In this document: positions 1 through 7,841 of the stretch, in pieces
How the letters are laid out: each line of letters starts with the position of its first letter
Position numbering within the stretch: position 1 is the stretch's first letter
NCBI GenBank assembly: GCA_030152225.1
Contig: JASLHL010000326.1
Location: 1 to 19,977, forward strand
Direction: 5' to 3'
DNA length: 19,977 nt
Source of the DNA: Flavobacterium sp.
GTDB taxonomy: Bacteria; Bacteroidota; Bacteroidia; Flavobacteriales; Flavobacteriaceae
The notes under the pieces: model-generated
The model's input: the letters and a program-made list of their open reading frames with translations, nothing else
Told to the model about the DNA's origin: nothing
Databases searched by the model: none
Translations under genes and position numbers: made by a program

Positions 1-11
1 ATCCATATTGA

Positions 12-43
12 TTTGTTTCTGAAATGTTTTGGGTGTAAATTTG
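12..43 (+). promoter_or_regulatory. Bacteroidota-type promoter of the ferredoxin gene
   Basis: TTTG at 12-15 and TAAATTTG at 36-43 are separated by 20 bases. This matches the known Bacteroidota promoter pattern TTTG-N19-21-TAnnTTTG. Transcription would start around position 50, leaving a leader of about 30 bases before the ATG at 80. It is seen in sequence only; no transcription start is known. Confidence 0.6.
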
Positions 44-76
44 TAGCAAAGTTAATACATATAAAACAAAATATAA

Positions 77-430
<354 letters not shown>

Positions 431-481
431 TCGATTAAAAACAGAAAAAATCACAGCCCTGTGCTGAGATATTTCATAACG

Positions 482-517
482 AAAAAGAGATTTGGAGTCT
501 TTCCAAATCTCTTTTTT
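482..517. terminator. Bidirectional intrinsic terminator
   Basis: AGAGATTTGGA (486-496) pairs with TCCAAATCTCT (502-512) around a five-base loop. Flanking A and T runs extend the stem and give a T tract in both directions. It sits between the convergent ends of the ferredoxin gene and the small membrane-protein gene, so it probably serves both. Confidence 0.85.
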
Positions 518-520
518 TCT

Positions 521-751
521 TTAGTCTTTTTTTTTGGGTGACAATACAAAATAAATGACGTAAATCCATCCTAATAGTCCGTGAAGAATTGCCCAAAGGA
601 CGGATGCATTACGCGACCATGAGGCTACAATAGCAATAACTGAGCCTAATAATCCTACACCTCCTAGCATTTCATCACTTCCAGTTGTATTGGCTAGAGC
701 CTTTGCTCCTACTAATAAAAACATCATCACAACTAACACATACTTATTCAT
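521..751 (-). CDS. Small exported membrane protein, unknown function
   Basis: The 76-residue product starts with a plausible signal peptide (MNKYVLVVMMFLLVGAKALA). A glycine-rich hydrophobic stretch follows (about 30-44), then SWSRN and a second hydrophobic stretch (about 50-69), and a lysine-rich tail ending KKKD. I chose the ATG at 751 because it begins the signal sequence; an in-frame start at 784 would put 11 charged residues in front of it. Short proteins of this shape, with an ASWSRN-type loop between two hydrophobic segments, seem familiar from other bacteria, but I know no function for them. The gene lies 76 bases downstream of the sulfatase-like gene on the same strand and may be cotranscribed with it. 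It ends at the shared terminator. Confidence 0.7.
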   Translation of the reverse strand: MNKYVLVVMMFLLVGAKALANTTGSDEMLGGVGLLGSVIAIVASWSRNASVLWAILHGLLGWIYVIYFVLSPKKKD

Positions 752-827
752 AGCTTTTATTTTTTGTTTACTGTATTCCGTCAAAAAAACAAAATAAACC
801 TAAAAAAAGCCGAATAAAGTGTCAATA

Positions 828-2870
828 CTATTTTTTCTTTTGTTGATGTTGATTGATGCTTTTGTAGATTTCAACCGTTTTCATTACTGTATAAGCCTGC
901 ATCTTATGTTGCAAGTACAACGCATGACTCGAGGTATTATCACCAACCTGTAGCTTTCTCTTCTCTTGATTGGTCCATGTATAGTAATAAGGTTGATTAT
1001 TTTCAATGGCAATAGCTCCTTTATCATCAGCAATAAAGCTGTAATCATTTAGAGCAAACCGATGTTCTACTGCAGGATCAAACAGATCATCTCCCGTATA
1101 AAAATACGCGGCATCCGAAAGGGATAAATTAAAAATAGTTGGAAAAATATCTTTATGGGAAGCTAACACTGTCCCATCAAAAAAGGCAGGTTTGTATTTT
1201 TCTGGAATATACATCAAAATAGGTACACTGCGCTTTAAAAACCCTTCCTCAGGTGTATATTCTAATACTTGACGAATATTGTGATCACCAGAAGCTACAA
1301 TAATGGTATGCTCTCCTAAAGGAGAATTCCGAATTTCTTTAATAAAACGAGCCAATTCCGAAGCTGCATATTGATGGGAATAAAAATTAGCATAGGCTGT
1401 TTTTTCATCTACGCGGATTTTCTTCTTCATGTCCTCACTCATTGTAATCGTTTTCTTTTTAAAGTAAGAGGGGATTTCAAAAGGGGTATGGTTGCTAATA
1501 GTCAATCCAAAAATAAACTTAGGTTTTTTTGTTTCTTTTAGCGTTTCTCGGATATAATCAAAGAGATATCCATCGTGCACACCCCAAGCAAATTCCTCTG
1601 CATGAGGAAATTTCTCTTGGATGAAATTCTTTCCTTGAATCACATCAAACTTTTGATGTTTAATCATATTATCTATATTTCTCCACGAAATACTTGCACC
1701 GGTTAAAAAGTAGGTTTCATATCCACTATTTTTAAAAGGCAAAGCAATTGAACTTGTAAAAGGCGTATCAAAATAAACCGATTGGGATATGATGGTTTTA
1801 GGTGTACCAATTAAGAAATCTTCTAGCGTTTGAATGGTGCCATTATAAGCAGATAAACTATTTTTAAAGTAGTATAAATTCGGTAATTCCTCACTTAAAT
1901 CCCCCAATAAATTTAGTGTTTCACTATTTAAATCGAAGTAGTGATTACTCATACTTTCCATTTGTAAAAACACTACATTGGGTGGATTTTGTTGCAGAAA
2001 TTCGCTGTGTTTTGTTTTTGTAAACAAGTCTTGATCAAATAGGTTTCCTTCGCTATCGCCTTTATATCCCAATTGTACTTCTTCAACGCTCGCAAATCCA
2101 TTGGATGTTAATTCGCGTTCAATATCGGGGCGAATAGCATTTTCCTTGCGTTCTGAATTAGCAAACTTCAAGGAATATAACGCATTGTAGCATAAGGAAT
2201 TTACAAATTCATTTTTTGAAATATTGGTATGTTCTCTCCTCAAGGTAAAAACCCCAACACTACCTCTCATCCCAACGAAAAATAACGGAAAGATCAACAA
2301 TACAATTAATCCATAGGCTTTTGCACGAGATTGTGCAGGTTTTACCACCTTGCGCTTCACTCTTTTACTCCAATACAGCCAAGAAACGATAACTAGAATA
2401 TAAACCAATCCAATAGCAAACAACGGATAATCTGTCCATACTGAGGTCAGAACAGCTGCTGTATCATCATTGAAAATTCCAAAAAACAACAGGTTAATAT
2501 GGGATTGGAAAAACTGATAAAAAAAGTAATCAATGATAATTAAGGTAAGAAAAACAAGAGCTACAAATAACAAATAGTAGCGCGCAAAATTGGCGTAAAA
2601 GCGACTAAATCCCAATTCATTTTTTTTGGGTATAAACAACGAGGTTAACCAAAAAAGAACTAAGGGCAAAAAGCCATAACAAATAGCAGATACATCAAAA
2701 CGAGCTCCAACAATAAAGGCTTCTACTATTTTCCATTTTTCATTTTCAAAGATATCTGAGACACCATAACTAAATAAAAACACCAAACGCCCTACTGCAA
2801 ATAACAAGACAAAAAACAAAAAATAGTTTAGCCCATTACACACCGTTTTTCTAAAAAGATTCAGATTCAT
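828..2870 (-). CDS. LTA synthase-family membrane sulfatase/phosphoglycerol transferase
   Basis: This 680-residue protein has five predicted membrane segments (about 13-33, 60-82, 98-118, 148-168, 186-202), then a large extracytoplasmic alkaline-phosphatase-fold domain. That is the architecture of LtaS and OpgB-like phosphoglycerol transferases. Visible landmarks are the metal-ligand glutamate E305 in MESMSN, the probable nucleophile T345 in NGTIQT, H461 in ISNHTPF, and D529-H530 in SGDHN. The key catalytic and metal-binding residues therefore appear intact. In LtaS the nucleophile threonine takes glycerol phosphate from phosphatidylglycerol. A Gram-negative flavobacterium has no lipoteichoic acid, so the acceptor here is unknown and could be a periplasmic glycan, lipid or protein. 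A -7-like TACTTTTG lies at 2906-2899 on the minus strand without a clear -33 element. Confidence 0.88.
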   Translation of the reverse strand: MNLNLFRKTVCNGLNYFLFFVLLFAVGRLVFLFSYGVSDIFENEKWKIVEAFIVGARFDVSAICYGFLPLVLFWLTSLFIPKKNELGFSRFYANFARYYLLFVALVFLTLIIIDYFFYQFFQSHINLLFFGIFNDDTAAVLTSVWTDYPLFAIGLVYILVIVSWLYWSKRVKRKVVKPAQSRAKAYGLIVLLIFPLFFVGMRGSVGVFTLRREHTNISKNEFVNSLCYNALYSLKFANSERKENAIRPDIERELTSNGFASVEEVQLGYKGDSEGNLFDQDLFTKTKHSEFLQQNPPNVVFLQMESMSNHYFDLNSETLNLLGDLSEELPNLYYFKNSLSAYNGTIQTLEDFLIGTPKTIISQSVYFDTPFTSSIALPFKNSGYETYFLTGASISWRNIDNMIKHQKFDVIQGKNFIQEKFPHAEEFAWGVHDGYLFDYIRETLKETKKPKFIFGLTISNHTPFEIPSYFKKKTITMSEDMKKKIRVDEKTAYANFYSHQYAASELARFIKEIRNSPLGEHTIIVASGDHNIRQVLEYTPEEGFLKRSVPILMYIPEKYKPAFFDGTVLASHKDIFPTIFNLSLSDAAYFYTGDDLFDPAVEHRFALNDYSFIADDKGAIAIENNQPYYYTWTNQEKRKLQVGDNTSSHALYLQHKMQAYTVMKTVEIYKSINQHQQKKK

Positions 2871-3159
2871 ATTCTATTTTTTCTCATACTTTAGTTCGCA
2901 AAAGTAAGAATTAAATAACAGTTACTTAATCCTAGACCAAAGAAATAATAGTACTTTTTATTGATCGTTTCAATCCGTCAGCTACAAGGTCGCTTCAAAA
3001 GTTAGCCCCCTTTTTTACCTTGTGCTTTTTACTGTACTTTTTACTTTTTTTTCAATCCTTGTCTATTCTTACTTCCCTACACATAAAGTCTACCTTAAAA
3101 ATAACCAAAAATAGGGATTTCTCATTTTGCGAAAAATTTAGAATTTTGACCTTGTAAGA

Positions 3160-3225
3160 ATGAATAAAATTGCGCTGAAAAAAAAAATAGCATTACTTAC
3201 ATTTTTGTTTACAAATCGCTCGTAA
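3160..3225 (+). CDS. Possible 21-residue micro-ORF ending inside a terminator stem
   Basis: The ATG at 3160 opens 21 codons and ends with TAA at 3223-3225. The peptide begins MNKIALKKK, continues with the hydrophobic core IALLTFLF and ends TNRS. The lysine-then-hydrophobic pattern resembles a tiny membrane peptide. The last two codons and the stop lie within the left arm of the terminator at 3214-3247. It could be a real small peptide, a leader peptide or part of a short noncoding RNA. It could also be chance: AT-rich sequence makes 21-codon frames common, and no convincing promoter was found. Confidence 0.25.
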   Translation: MNKIALKKKIALLTFLFTNRS

Positions 3226-3247
3226 TAAGTACGAGCTATTTTTTTTT
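3214..3247 (+). terminator. Orphan intrinsic terminator
   Basis: GCTCGTA (3218-3224) pairs with TACGAGC (3230-3236) around the loop ATAAG, followed by a run of T residues on the plus strand. There is no comparable T tract on the minus strand, so it terminates plus-strand transcription. The only plus-strand candidate upstream is the micro-ORF at 3160; the neighbouring long gene points away. Confidence 0.7.
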
Positions 3248-3260
3248 ACCTGATCCGTTG

Positions 3261-3300
3261 GACAGTTTACGATTGATGGTTGACGGTTGATGGTTGACAA
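3261..3300 (-). repeat. Degenerate heptamer tandem array (AACYRTC family)
   Basis: On the plus strand the stretch reads GACAGTT, TACGATT, GATGGTT, GACGGTT, GATGGTT, GACAA, a little under six copies of a 7-base unit. On the minus strand the units read AACCATC, AACCGTC, AACCATC, AATCGTA, AACTGTC. The same heptamer family recurs on the plus strand at 18904-18935 and, more degenerate, within 15033-15102. The period of seven is exact even where single bases vary. Confidence 0.75.
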
Positions 3301-3417
3301 ATTGCCACGAACACCGAGCAAACCGCACGACGAGCAACGCACAACTCACAAATTCCCCTATAATTAGGGATACTTTTCTTATCTATTTGAAGTAATTTTA
3401 TCACTTAAAAAAGAAGG

Positions 3418-4062
3418 ATGACTTTAGATCAATATAGACAAAACTATAACGAAGAAGATGCGGTAGGATGGGATTGCATTACAGCGGCATTAGATGAAAT
3501 TTACGATAAGCAAGAACCCCAACATTTTGGCAATGCACTTCCCTATTCATTAGGCGGTGACAATCCGCTAGATGGATTAAGTGTGTATGAAAGCACCAAA
3601 CAAGAAGATCACTTTCATTTGGTTAGCTACGGTTTTTCCAACCTATACTACGATGAAGACAAAATAGAGGCGGAATACAGTGGATATGGTTTTGAATTGA
3701 CCTTTCGCTTTAAAAAACAGGGAGACAATAACATTCATTGGGCGATGAATTTAATGCAAAATCTAGCCAAATACGTTTTTGACTCAGGCAAATGGTTTGA
3801 AGAATTTCACTTTATCCCAACAAATAGTCCGATTCGTTTAGAATACGATACGGAATTAGTGGGTATTGTTTTTGTGTTAGATCCCGAATTAGGTTCGATT
3901 GAAACGCCACATGGTCGTGTTGACTTTTTACAAATGGTGGGTATAACACAACGTGAACTCGATCAACTATGGGAAAATCCAAAATTAGCAGAGACAGAGA
4001 AATTGTTGGATTACTTACGTCAAGACAACGCTTTGCTTCTTACCGATTTAGACCGAAAATAA
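3418..4062 (+). CDS. Suppressor of fused (SUFU) domain protein
   Basis: The 214-residue soluble protein has the features of the SUFU family: an early DAVGWDCITAAL segment, ALPYSLGGDNPLDGLSVY, the central GYGFELTFRF strand motif, and a later FLQMVGITQREL helix. In bacteria, SUFU-domain proteins are known mainly as predicted immunity or antitoxin-like proteins associated with polymorphic toxins; no direct activity is established for most of them. The gene is six bases upstream of a lipoprotein gene, so the two are probably one transcript. No nuclease or other toxin is recognisable next to it. The family assignment is fairly firm, the role inferred. Confidence 0.82.
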   Translation: MTLDQYRQNYNEEDAVGWDCITAALDEIYDKQEPQHFGNALPYSLGGDNPLDGLSVYESTKQEDHFHLVSYGFSNLYYDEDKIEAEYSGYGFELTFRFKKQGDNNIHWAMNLMQNLAKYVFDSGKWFEEFHFIPTNSPIRLEYDTELVGIVFVLDPELGSIETPHGRVDFLQMVGITQRELDQLWENPKLAETEKLLDYLRQDNALLLTDLDRK

Positions 4063-4068
4063 AAGACC

Positions 4069-4554
4069 ATGAAACCTTGTGTTCTCTTCCTTTTTTTCTT
4101 TGTATTTATGGGATGTCATTACTCTTCCATTACGCTTTCTCCAACGAAATATTCGTACGTCGGCCAGGCGCGTACTAGGCAATTGGATCAAGAGAATCCT
4201 CAATTTGATCCTACCATTACCTTAAAAGAAATACGCCAATCTATTTGGAGTCGCAAAGCCGTTTTCGAGGTTCAAGGATGGTATAGTTCATATGGCCTTC
4301 AAGCAAGGAGTTTAAGGCAAATTAAATGGACCCAAGAAGTGACTGGAGATCAATTAACTCTTACTTGTTATGTAGAACCCAAAAGAGGGATGGGAAAAGA
4401 AAGCGCTCAGGTATATGGTTACAATTACAAACAAGAAATAGTCGTTAAAATCCCTTCAACCATTCATCAGTTAACAGTTAAGCTAATCGAACAAAACGCT
4501 ACGCAACAAGACATAGTAAGCTATCAATCTCATGTAGAATTAGATACAAAATAA
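4069..4554 (+). CDS. Small lipoprotein, unknown function
   Basis: The 161-residue product begins MKPCVLFLFFFVFMGC, a lipoprotein signal with a lipobox-like VFMGC, so C16 is the probable lipidated cysteine. The mature part is about 145 residues, polar and apparently beta-rich, with no domain I recognise. It follows the SUFU gene by six bases, which suggests cotranscription and perhaps envelope-located work alongside that protein. The first ATG is used because it starts the signal peptide directly. Confidence 0.7.
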   Translation: MKPCVLFLFFFVFMGCHYSSITLSPTKYSYVGQARTRQLDQENPQFDPTITLKEIRQSIWSRKAVFEVQGWYSSYGLQARSLRQIKWTQEVTGDQLTLTCYVEPKRGMGKESAQVYGYNYKQEIVVKIPSTIHQLTVKLIEQNATQQDIVSYQSHVELDTK

Positions 4555-4701
4555 ACAGGCCCAAAACTTTTTTCCCTACAAAACGAGAACAGTTGCACTA
4601 TTTTTACCTAATTTAACTAAATGAAGTTTAAAAGTAATTCATTAAAACGCAACATAATAGCTATATTTTTGCTATCTTCACCCTTACCTAACACGATTTA
4701 C

Positions 4702-5190
4702 ATGAAATTACAACTACCTAAAATCAACTATACTCTTTTAACCTATTTTATTGCTGCTCTTATAGGCATCTTACTTTTTCTATACCAAGATGCCGATACA
4801 AGATACATGTACATTTTATTGTCTCTAGCCGTTGTCTTTATTCTCTCTACGAGTTGTTTTCACGCCTTGAGTTTTAGAAGTTATCGAACTGTTTTATGGC
4901 CATTTATACTCAACATACTCTTGATTTTGGCTTTTACAATTGCCAATGGAGGAACGGATAATGCTCCTTTCTTTGGGTCAGATAACATCTCCTTAAGCCT
5001 ATTTTTTATCATACTTGGATTTAACGCACATTGGTACATATTAATCGAATCTCAACCTATATCTGATTTCAGTTTTCTTTTAATTAATGCCTTATTGTCT
5101 TTTGTTATTCCGAGTATAGGATATGCAATGGGGTATTTATATACTTCTAAAATAAGACAAACTGATTCGACTTTCTCTAATTCTCAATAG
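4702..5190 (+). CDS. Small multi-pass membrane protein, unknown function
   Basis: From the ATG at 4702 this is a 162-residue protein with about four or five hydrophobic segments: around residues 11-28, 36-52, 65-82, 95-113 and 121-142. The C-terminal tail is serine- and threonine-rich. An in-frame ATG at 4621 would add 27 residues (MKFKSNSLKRNI...). I preferred 4702 because that product opens like a typical inner-membrane protein (MKLQLPKINY, then a membrane span) and because the added stretch is AT-rich and looks like leader DNA; the choice is not certain. No family is recognised. It lies between the lipoprotein and the cysteine-rich SUKH-like gene on the same strand, in what may be an accessory cassette. 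Confidence 0.65.
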   Translation: MKLQLPKINYTLLTYFIAALIGILLFLYQDADTRYMYILLSLAVVFILSTSCFHALSFRSYRTVLWPFILNILLILAFTIANGGTDNAPFFGSDNISLSLFFIILGFNAHWYILIESQPISDFSFLLINALLSFVIPSIGYAMGYLYTSKIRQTDSTFSNSQ

Positions 5191-5248
5191 GTTAATTCAT
5201 CGTGAATTTCAATTCAACGACAGAATACGCTTTTATTTATCCCTATTT

Positions 5249-6019
5249 ATGGAAGAAAAACACATAGCCTGTTCAATACATGGTAAACAAGCAATGGCAT
5301 TGCTGTGTTCTCATTTGGGACACAGTTTAGACGATCGTATACCCATTGGTTTTTTCGAATATGATACAGGAGATACAGGTCGACCAGATGCTTGGTGTAA
5401 CACCTGTGAAGAAGCGTGGAATCACACGCAAACAGAAGAAGATCGCGAACAGTGGTTTATTGACTGCCAACACAAATTGGTTTGTGTCAGTTGTTGGGAT
5501 GAAGCTAAAGCTCTGAATCAAATAGCTACTCATATTTATTTTAAACTACTAACGTCAACAGAGATCCAATCCATACTACAGGATCAAACTGCGGGAGTTA
5601 GCTTTCCTACTACAGTCTCTTTTCCTTTTCCATCAACCTATCCCCTATTTGCCAAACGCAAAGAGACAACGAATATTTCTTCCGAGACTATACTATTTGA
5701 TACTGTTGAAGCCCTAAGTGAAAATAAAGCAAGTGATTTTTCTATGCATTGGATCTTTGCTCGAAATGGACAAGGAGATCGTTGGTTATTTGATGAACTG
5801 GGACAAGTGTTTTTTGGTGATCACGATCAACAACCAATGGCTTTAACCCCAATGCACCTCGACTTTGAACAATGGCTGCAACTGGCTTTTTGCGTACAGC
5901 AATTAGACGATTGGTTGGAAGCAGATTACGATCCAGAACACGTAGCACTTCCCTTTCACGAAATACTAAACTGCATTCATCCGCTACTAGCCGAAAATTA
6001 CCCTTTTGAGATTGCGTAA
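5249..6019 (+). CDS. Cysteine-rich (putative zinc) protein with SUKH-like C-terminus
   Basis: The 256-residue product has two parts. Residues 1-87 carry paired cysteines and histidines: C8-x2-H11, C20-x-H22, RPDAWC50-x2-C53-E, C73-x-H75 and C79-x2-C82. This looks like a small domain binding one or two zinc ions, and similar CxxHG...CxHL...RPDAWCxxCE arrangements seem familiar from uncharacterised bacterial proteins. The second half holds FARNGQGDRWLFDELG, then VFFGDHD and FEQWLQ. These resemble the GD...D.G.V...DHD and F.EWL signatures of SMI1/KNR4 (SUKH) proteins, often immunity proteins against secreted toxins. The N-terminal half of a SUKH fold is not obvious, so this is tentative. A 14-bp hairpin lies downstream at 6091-6121. 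Confidence 0.72.
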   Translation: MEEKHIACSIHGKQAMALLCSHLGHSLDDRIPIGFFEYDTGDTGRPDAWCNTCEEAWNHTQTEEDREQWFIDCQHKLVCVSCWDEAKALNQIATHIYFKLLTSTEIQSILQDQTAGVSFPTTVSFPFPSTYPLFAKRKETTNISSETILFDTVEALSENKASDFSMHWIFARNGQGDRWLFDELGQVFFGDHDQQPMALTPMHLDFEQWLQLAFCVQQLDDWLEADYDPEHVALPFHEILNCIHPLLAENYPFEIA

Positions 6020-6090
6020 ACAACGTCTAACTAAAAAAAACTACGCCCAGTCCGTTGCTCAACTTAGACTGGTTATCCGCATAAAATAAA

Positions 6091-6121
6091 CAAGGCGTTA
6101 ATCAAATTGATTAACGCCTTG
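6091..6121. terminator. Hairpin between convergent genes
   Basis: CAAGGCGTTAATCA (6091-6104) pairs perfectly with TGATTAACGCCTTG (6108-6121) around a three-base AAT loop. It lies between the convergent ends at 6019 and 6125. The T tracts are weak on both sides (TATTTATCC on plus, TTTATTTTATG on minus), so it may terminate in both directions or act as a 3'-end stabiliser. Confidence 0.7.
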
Positions 6122-6124
6122 TAT

Positions 6125-7213
6125 TTATCCTTTATATCGTTCAAACGACTGCCAATATTTATCTTTATAAATAGCATACCCTAAGGTAAAATCGCTTTTA
6201 TACTTCTTTTTCATTTGTTCTAAAACTCGCGCAGGTAATCTAAAATCTTTACAAGCAAAGAAAATATCGCGGTTGCCATCTACCGTCTCCCTACCGAGAT
6301 TCAAATATCCTTCCATATCAGGTAAAACGGCAATTAATTCATCTTCTACCTGATTCAACAATTGGTAGGTAGTCTCATCTGGAAAGCCATTTTGACTTGC
6401 TTTATACGCAATTTCTACGCGTACAATCCACGGATGTGATGCTTTGGCATCCCAATCTAAAATCGTTCGATTAATCATCGCAATCAACGGCATTCCATTT
6501 TCCAAAGTTGCCTCTAAGCCTACATAGGTGTCATTTTCTGTATTATAACGAGTTCCTTCATACTTTTCGATAAACTCTTTCTCTCGCCACACTAAATAGT
6601 CCTTGAGTTTTAAGATGGGAATTAACGATCCCTCAGCTTCCTCAGGTCCTACTACTTTTAAACTATCAATAGAAGTAATGGCATTTAATTCACCTAAGAA
6701 ATTATCTAAAAAGATATATACGCCGTTTGTAATTACGGCTTTGTCCGCTAGGGTAAAATCGTCATACACAATCACTAAATCTACTTCATCTGGATATTGT
6801 GGATGTTCGATAGCGTAGAAATTAATTTTGTCTTTAGAAAACTCGTAATTATTCATTCGAATATTAAATCGATTGATGTCTACTGCGGGTTTTAAAGCCG
6901 TAAATTTCCAATTCGTCAGTTGGGGTGCAGCAGCAACTAAGTCTTCAATAAATGCAACATTCTTAACGATTCCATCGGGTGTAAAAATCAATTCAGCGAC
7001 TGTGTCCTCCATCATTCCAGCAAGGAAATAAACGCCTTCTTTCAGCTCTTGTAATTTAGGTGCAAGGTGATCAAAGAAGTCTTCTTCGATTGTATCGCGT
7101 CCTTGTACTACTTTAAAAAACGTCTGTTCATTGTCCTGAAACCAAGTCCAAAAGTCTTCAATGGTATTAATGGGTTTTTCTTTCTTAGCAAAAATATTTT
7201 TTAGTATACTCAT
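6125..7213 (-). CDS. DUF695 domain-containing protein
   Basis: The 362-residue soluble protein starts MSILKNIFAKKEKP and has an N-terminal region FWTWFQDNEQTFFKVV. Its C-terminal third reads HPWIVRVEIAYKAS-NGFPDETTYQLLNQVEDEL, then LGRETVDGNRDIFFA. This matches the DUF695 pattern as I know it: a conserved HPW, a GxPD, and a G-R-x-T-x-x-G-x-R segment. The function of the domain is unknown. The ATG at 7213 was preferred over one eight codons upstream because it opens the conserved start and leaves a 43-base gap after the GRAM-like gene. The two, possibly with DedA, form a minus-strand operon. Confidence 0.75.
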   Translation of the reverse strand: MSILKNIFAKKEKPINTIEDFWTWFQDNEQTFFKVVQGRDTIEEDFFDHLAPKLQELKEGVYFLAGMMEDTVAELIFTPDGIVKNVAFIEDLVAAAPQLTNWKFTALKPAVDINRFNIRMNNYEFSKDKINFYAIEHPQYPDEVDLVIVYDDFTLADKAVITNGVYIFLDNFLGELNAITSIDSLKVVGPEEAEGSLIPILKLKDYLVWREKEFIEKYEGTRYNTENDTYVGLEATLENGMPLIAMINRTILDWDAKASHPWIVRVEIAYKASQNGFPDETTYQLLNQVEDELIAVLPDMEGYLNLGRETVDGNRDIFFACKDFRLPARVLEQMKKKYKSDFTLGYAIYKDKYWQSFERYKG

Positions 7214-7256
7214 ATAAATGATGTTATAGCACTTCAATTTGTGTAGTATATACCGC

Positions 7257-7793
7257 TTAAAGCACCTGTTTTAATTCGATTTTAGTTTGTAAGTTTTGGA
7301 GCCAGACACGAGGTTGATTGACCTGAAATTTAAACTTCATACCTCCCTTGGTTTGAATACGTACCCCTAGATCAACTACTCCCAGCGAAGAATAGGTTTG
7401 AATATTCTCTACATTCTCCCAATCTAATGTCCATGAATTTTCAATCCAATCTTGATTATTGGGTTGAAAGACCAACTGATTTTCAGTTGCGTATAATACA
7501 CCCGAAACTACTGAAGTTTTAATCAATTGATGTGCTGCTCCATAAAAAGCAATAGATGAATCAGAAGCGATATGATCCATTACTTGTTTTCTTTTGTGTT
7601 TACATCCAAAGGTAAAAAGAAACCAAAATCCACTAAAGCAAATAGCTTGAAAAATCAATGCTACAACAGATATAGCTTCACTATTTACAAGTTGGAACCA
7701 ATAAAAAGTAAGTCCATAAACTCCGCCAACCAAGAGGCTGAAGTACACCTGAAACTTCGTCTCTATTTGCACAACATCTCCTCCAATTTTCAT
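7257..7793 (-). CDS. Two-TM membrane protein with GRAM/PH-like C-terminus
   Basis: The 178-residue protein has two hydrophobic segments (about 15-33 and 40-63) and then a cytoplasmic domain of about 100 residues. In that domain, SGVLYATENQLVFQPN followed by WTLDWENVENIQTYSSLG and GVRIQTKGGMKFKFQV has the strand order of GRAM or bacterial PH-like domains, which often bind membranes or lipids. The assignment rests on pattern only. A -7-like TATCTTTA lies 26 bases upstream of the ATG on the minus strand, so it may have its own promoter in addition to read-through from DedA, 48 bases upstream. Confidence 0.65.
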   Translation of the reverse strand: MKIGGDVVQIETKFQVYFSLLVGGVYGLTFYWFQLVNSEAISVVALIFQAICFSGFWFLFTFGCKHKRKQVMDHIASDSSIAFYGAAHQLIKTSVVSGVLYATENQLVFQPNNQDWIENSWTLDWENVENIQTYSSLGVVDLGVRIQTKGGMKFKFQVNQPRVWLQNLQTKIELKQVL

Positions 7794-7841
7794 TCCCTAT
7801 CTGATTTAGCTTAAAGATACCAAAAAAACCGTTCACTAAAC

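Larger units (their letters stand above)
2871..3417. other. 547-base intergenic region with micro-ORF, orphan terminator and heptamer array
   Basis: No long reading frame occupies this stretch. It holds the upstream region of the minus-strand sulfatase-like gene, a 21-codon plus-strand micro-ORF (3160-3225), an intrinsic terminator (3214-3247) and a heptamer repeat array (3261-3300). A C- and A-rich stretch (about 3300-3345) follows, of the kind seen near other intergenic repeats in this window. The last 70 bases are the leader of the SUFU-domain gene. Confidence 0.6.

Noticed and set aside
3261..3300. CRISPR-like array
   Set aside because: The units are seven bases long, contiguous and without spacers, and no cas genes are present.
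5742..6023. 93-residue minus-strand frame
   Set aside because: Antisense shadow of the cysteine-rich gene at 5249-6019, which has clear motifs.
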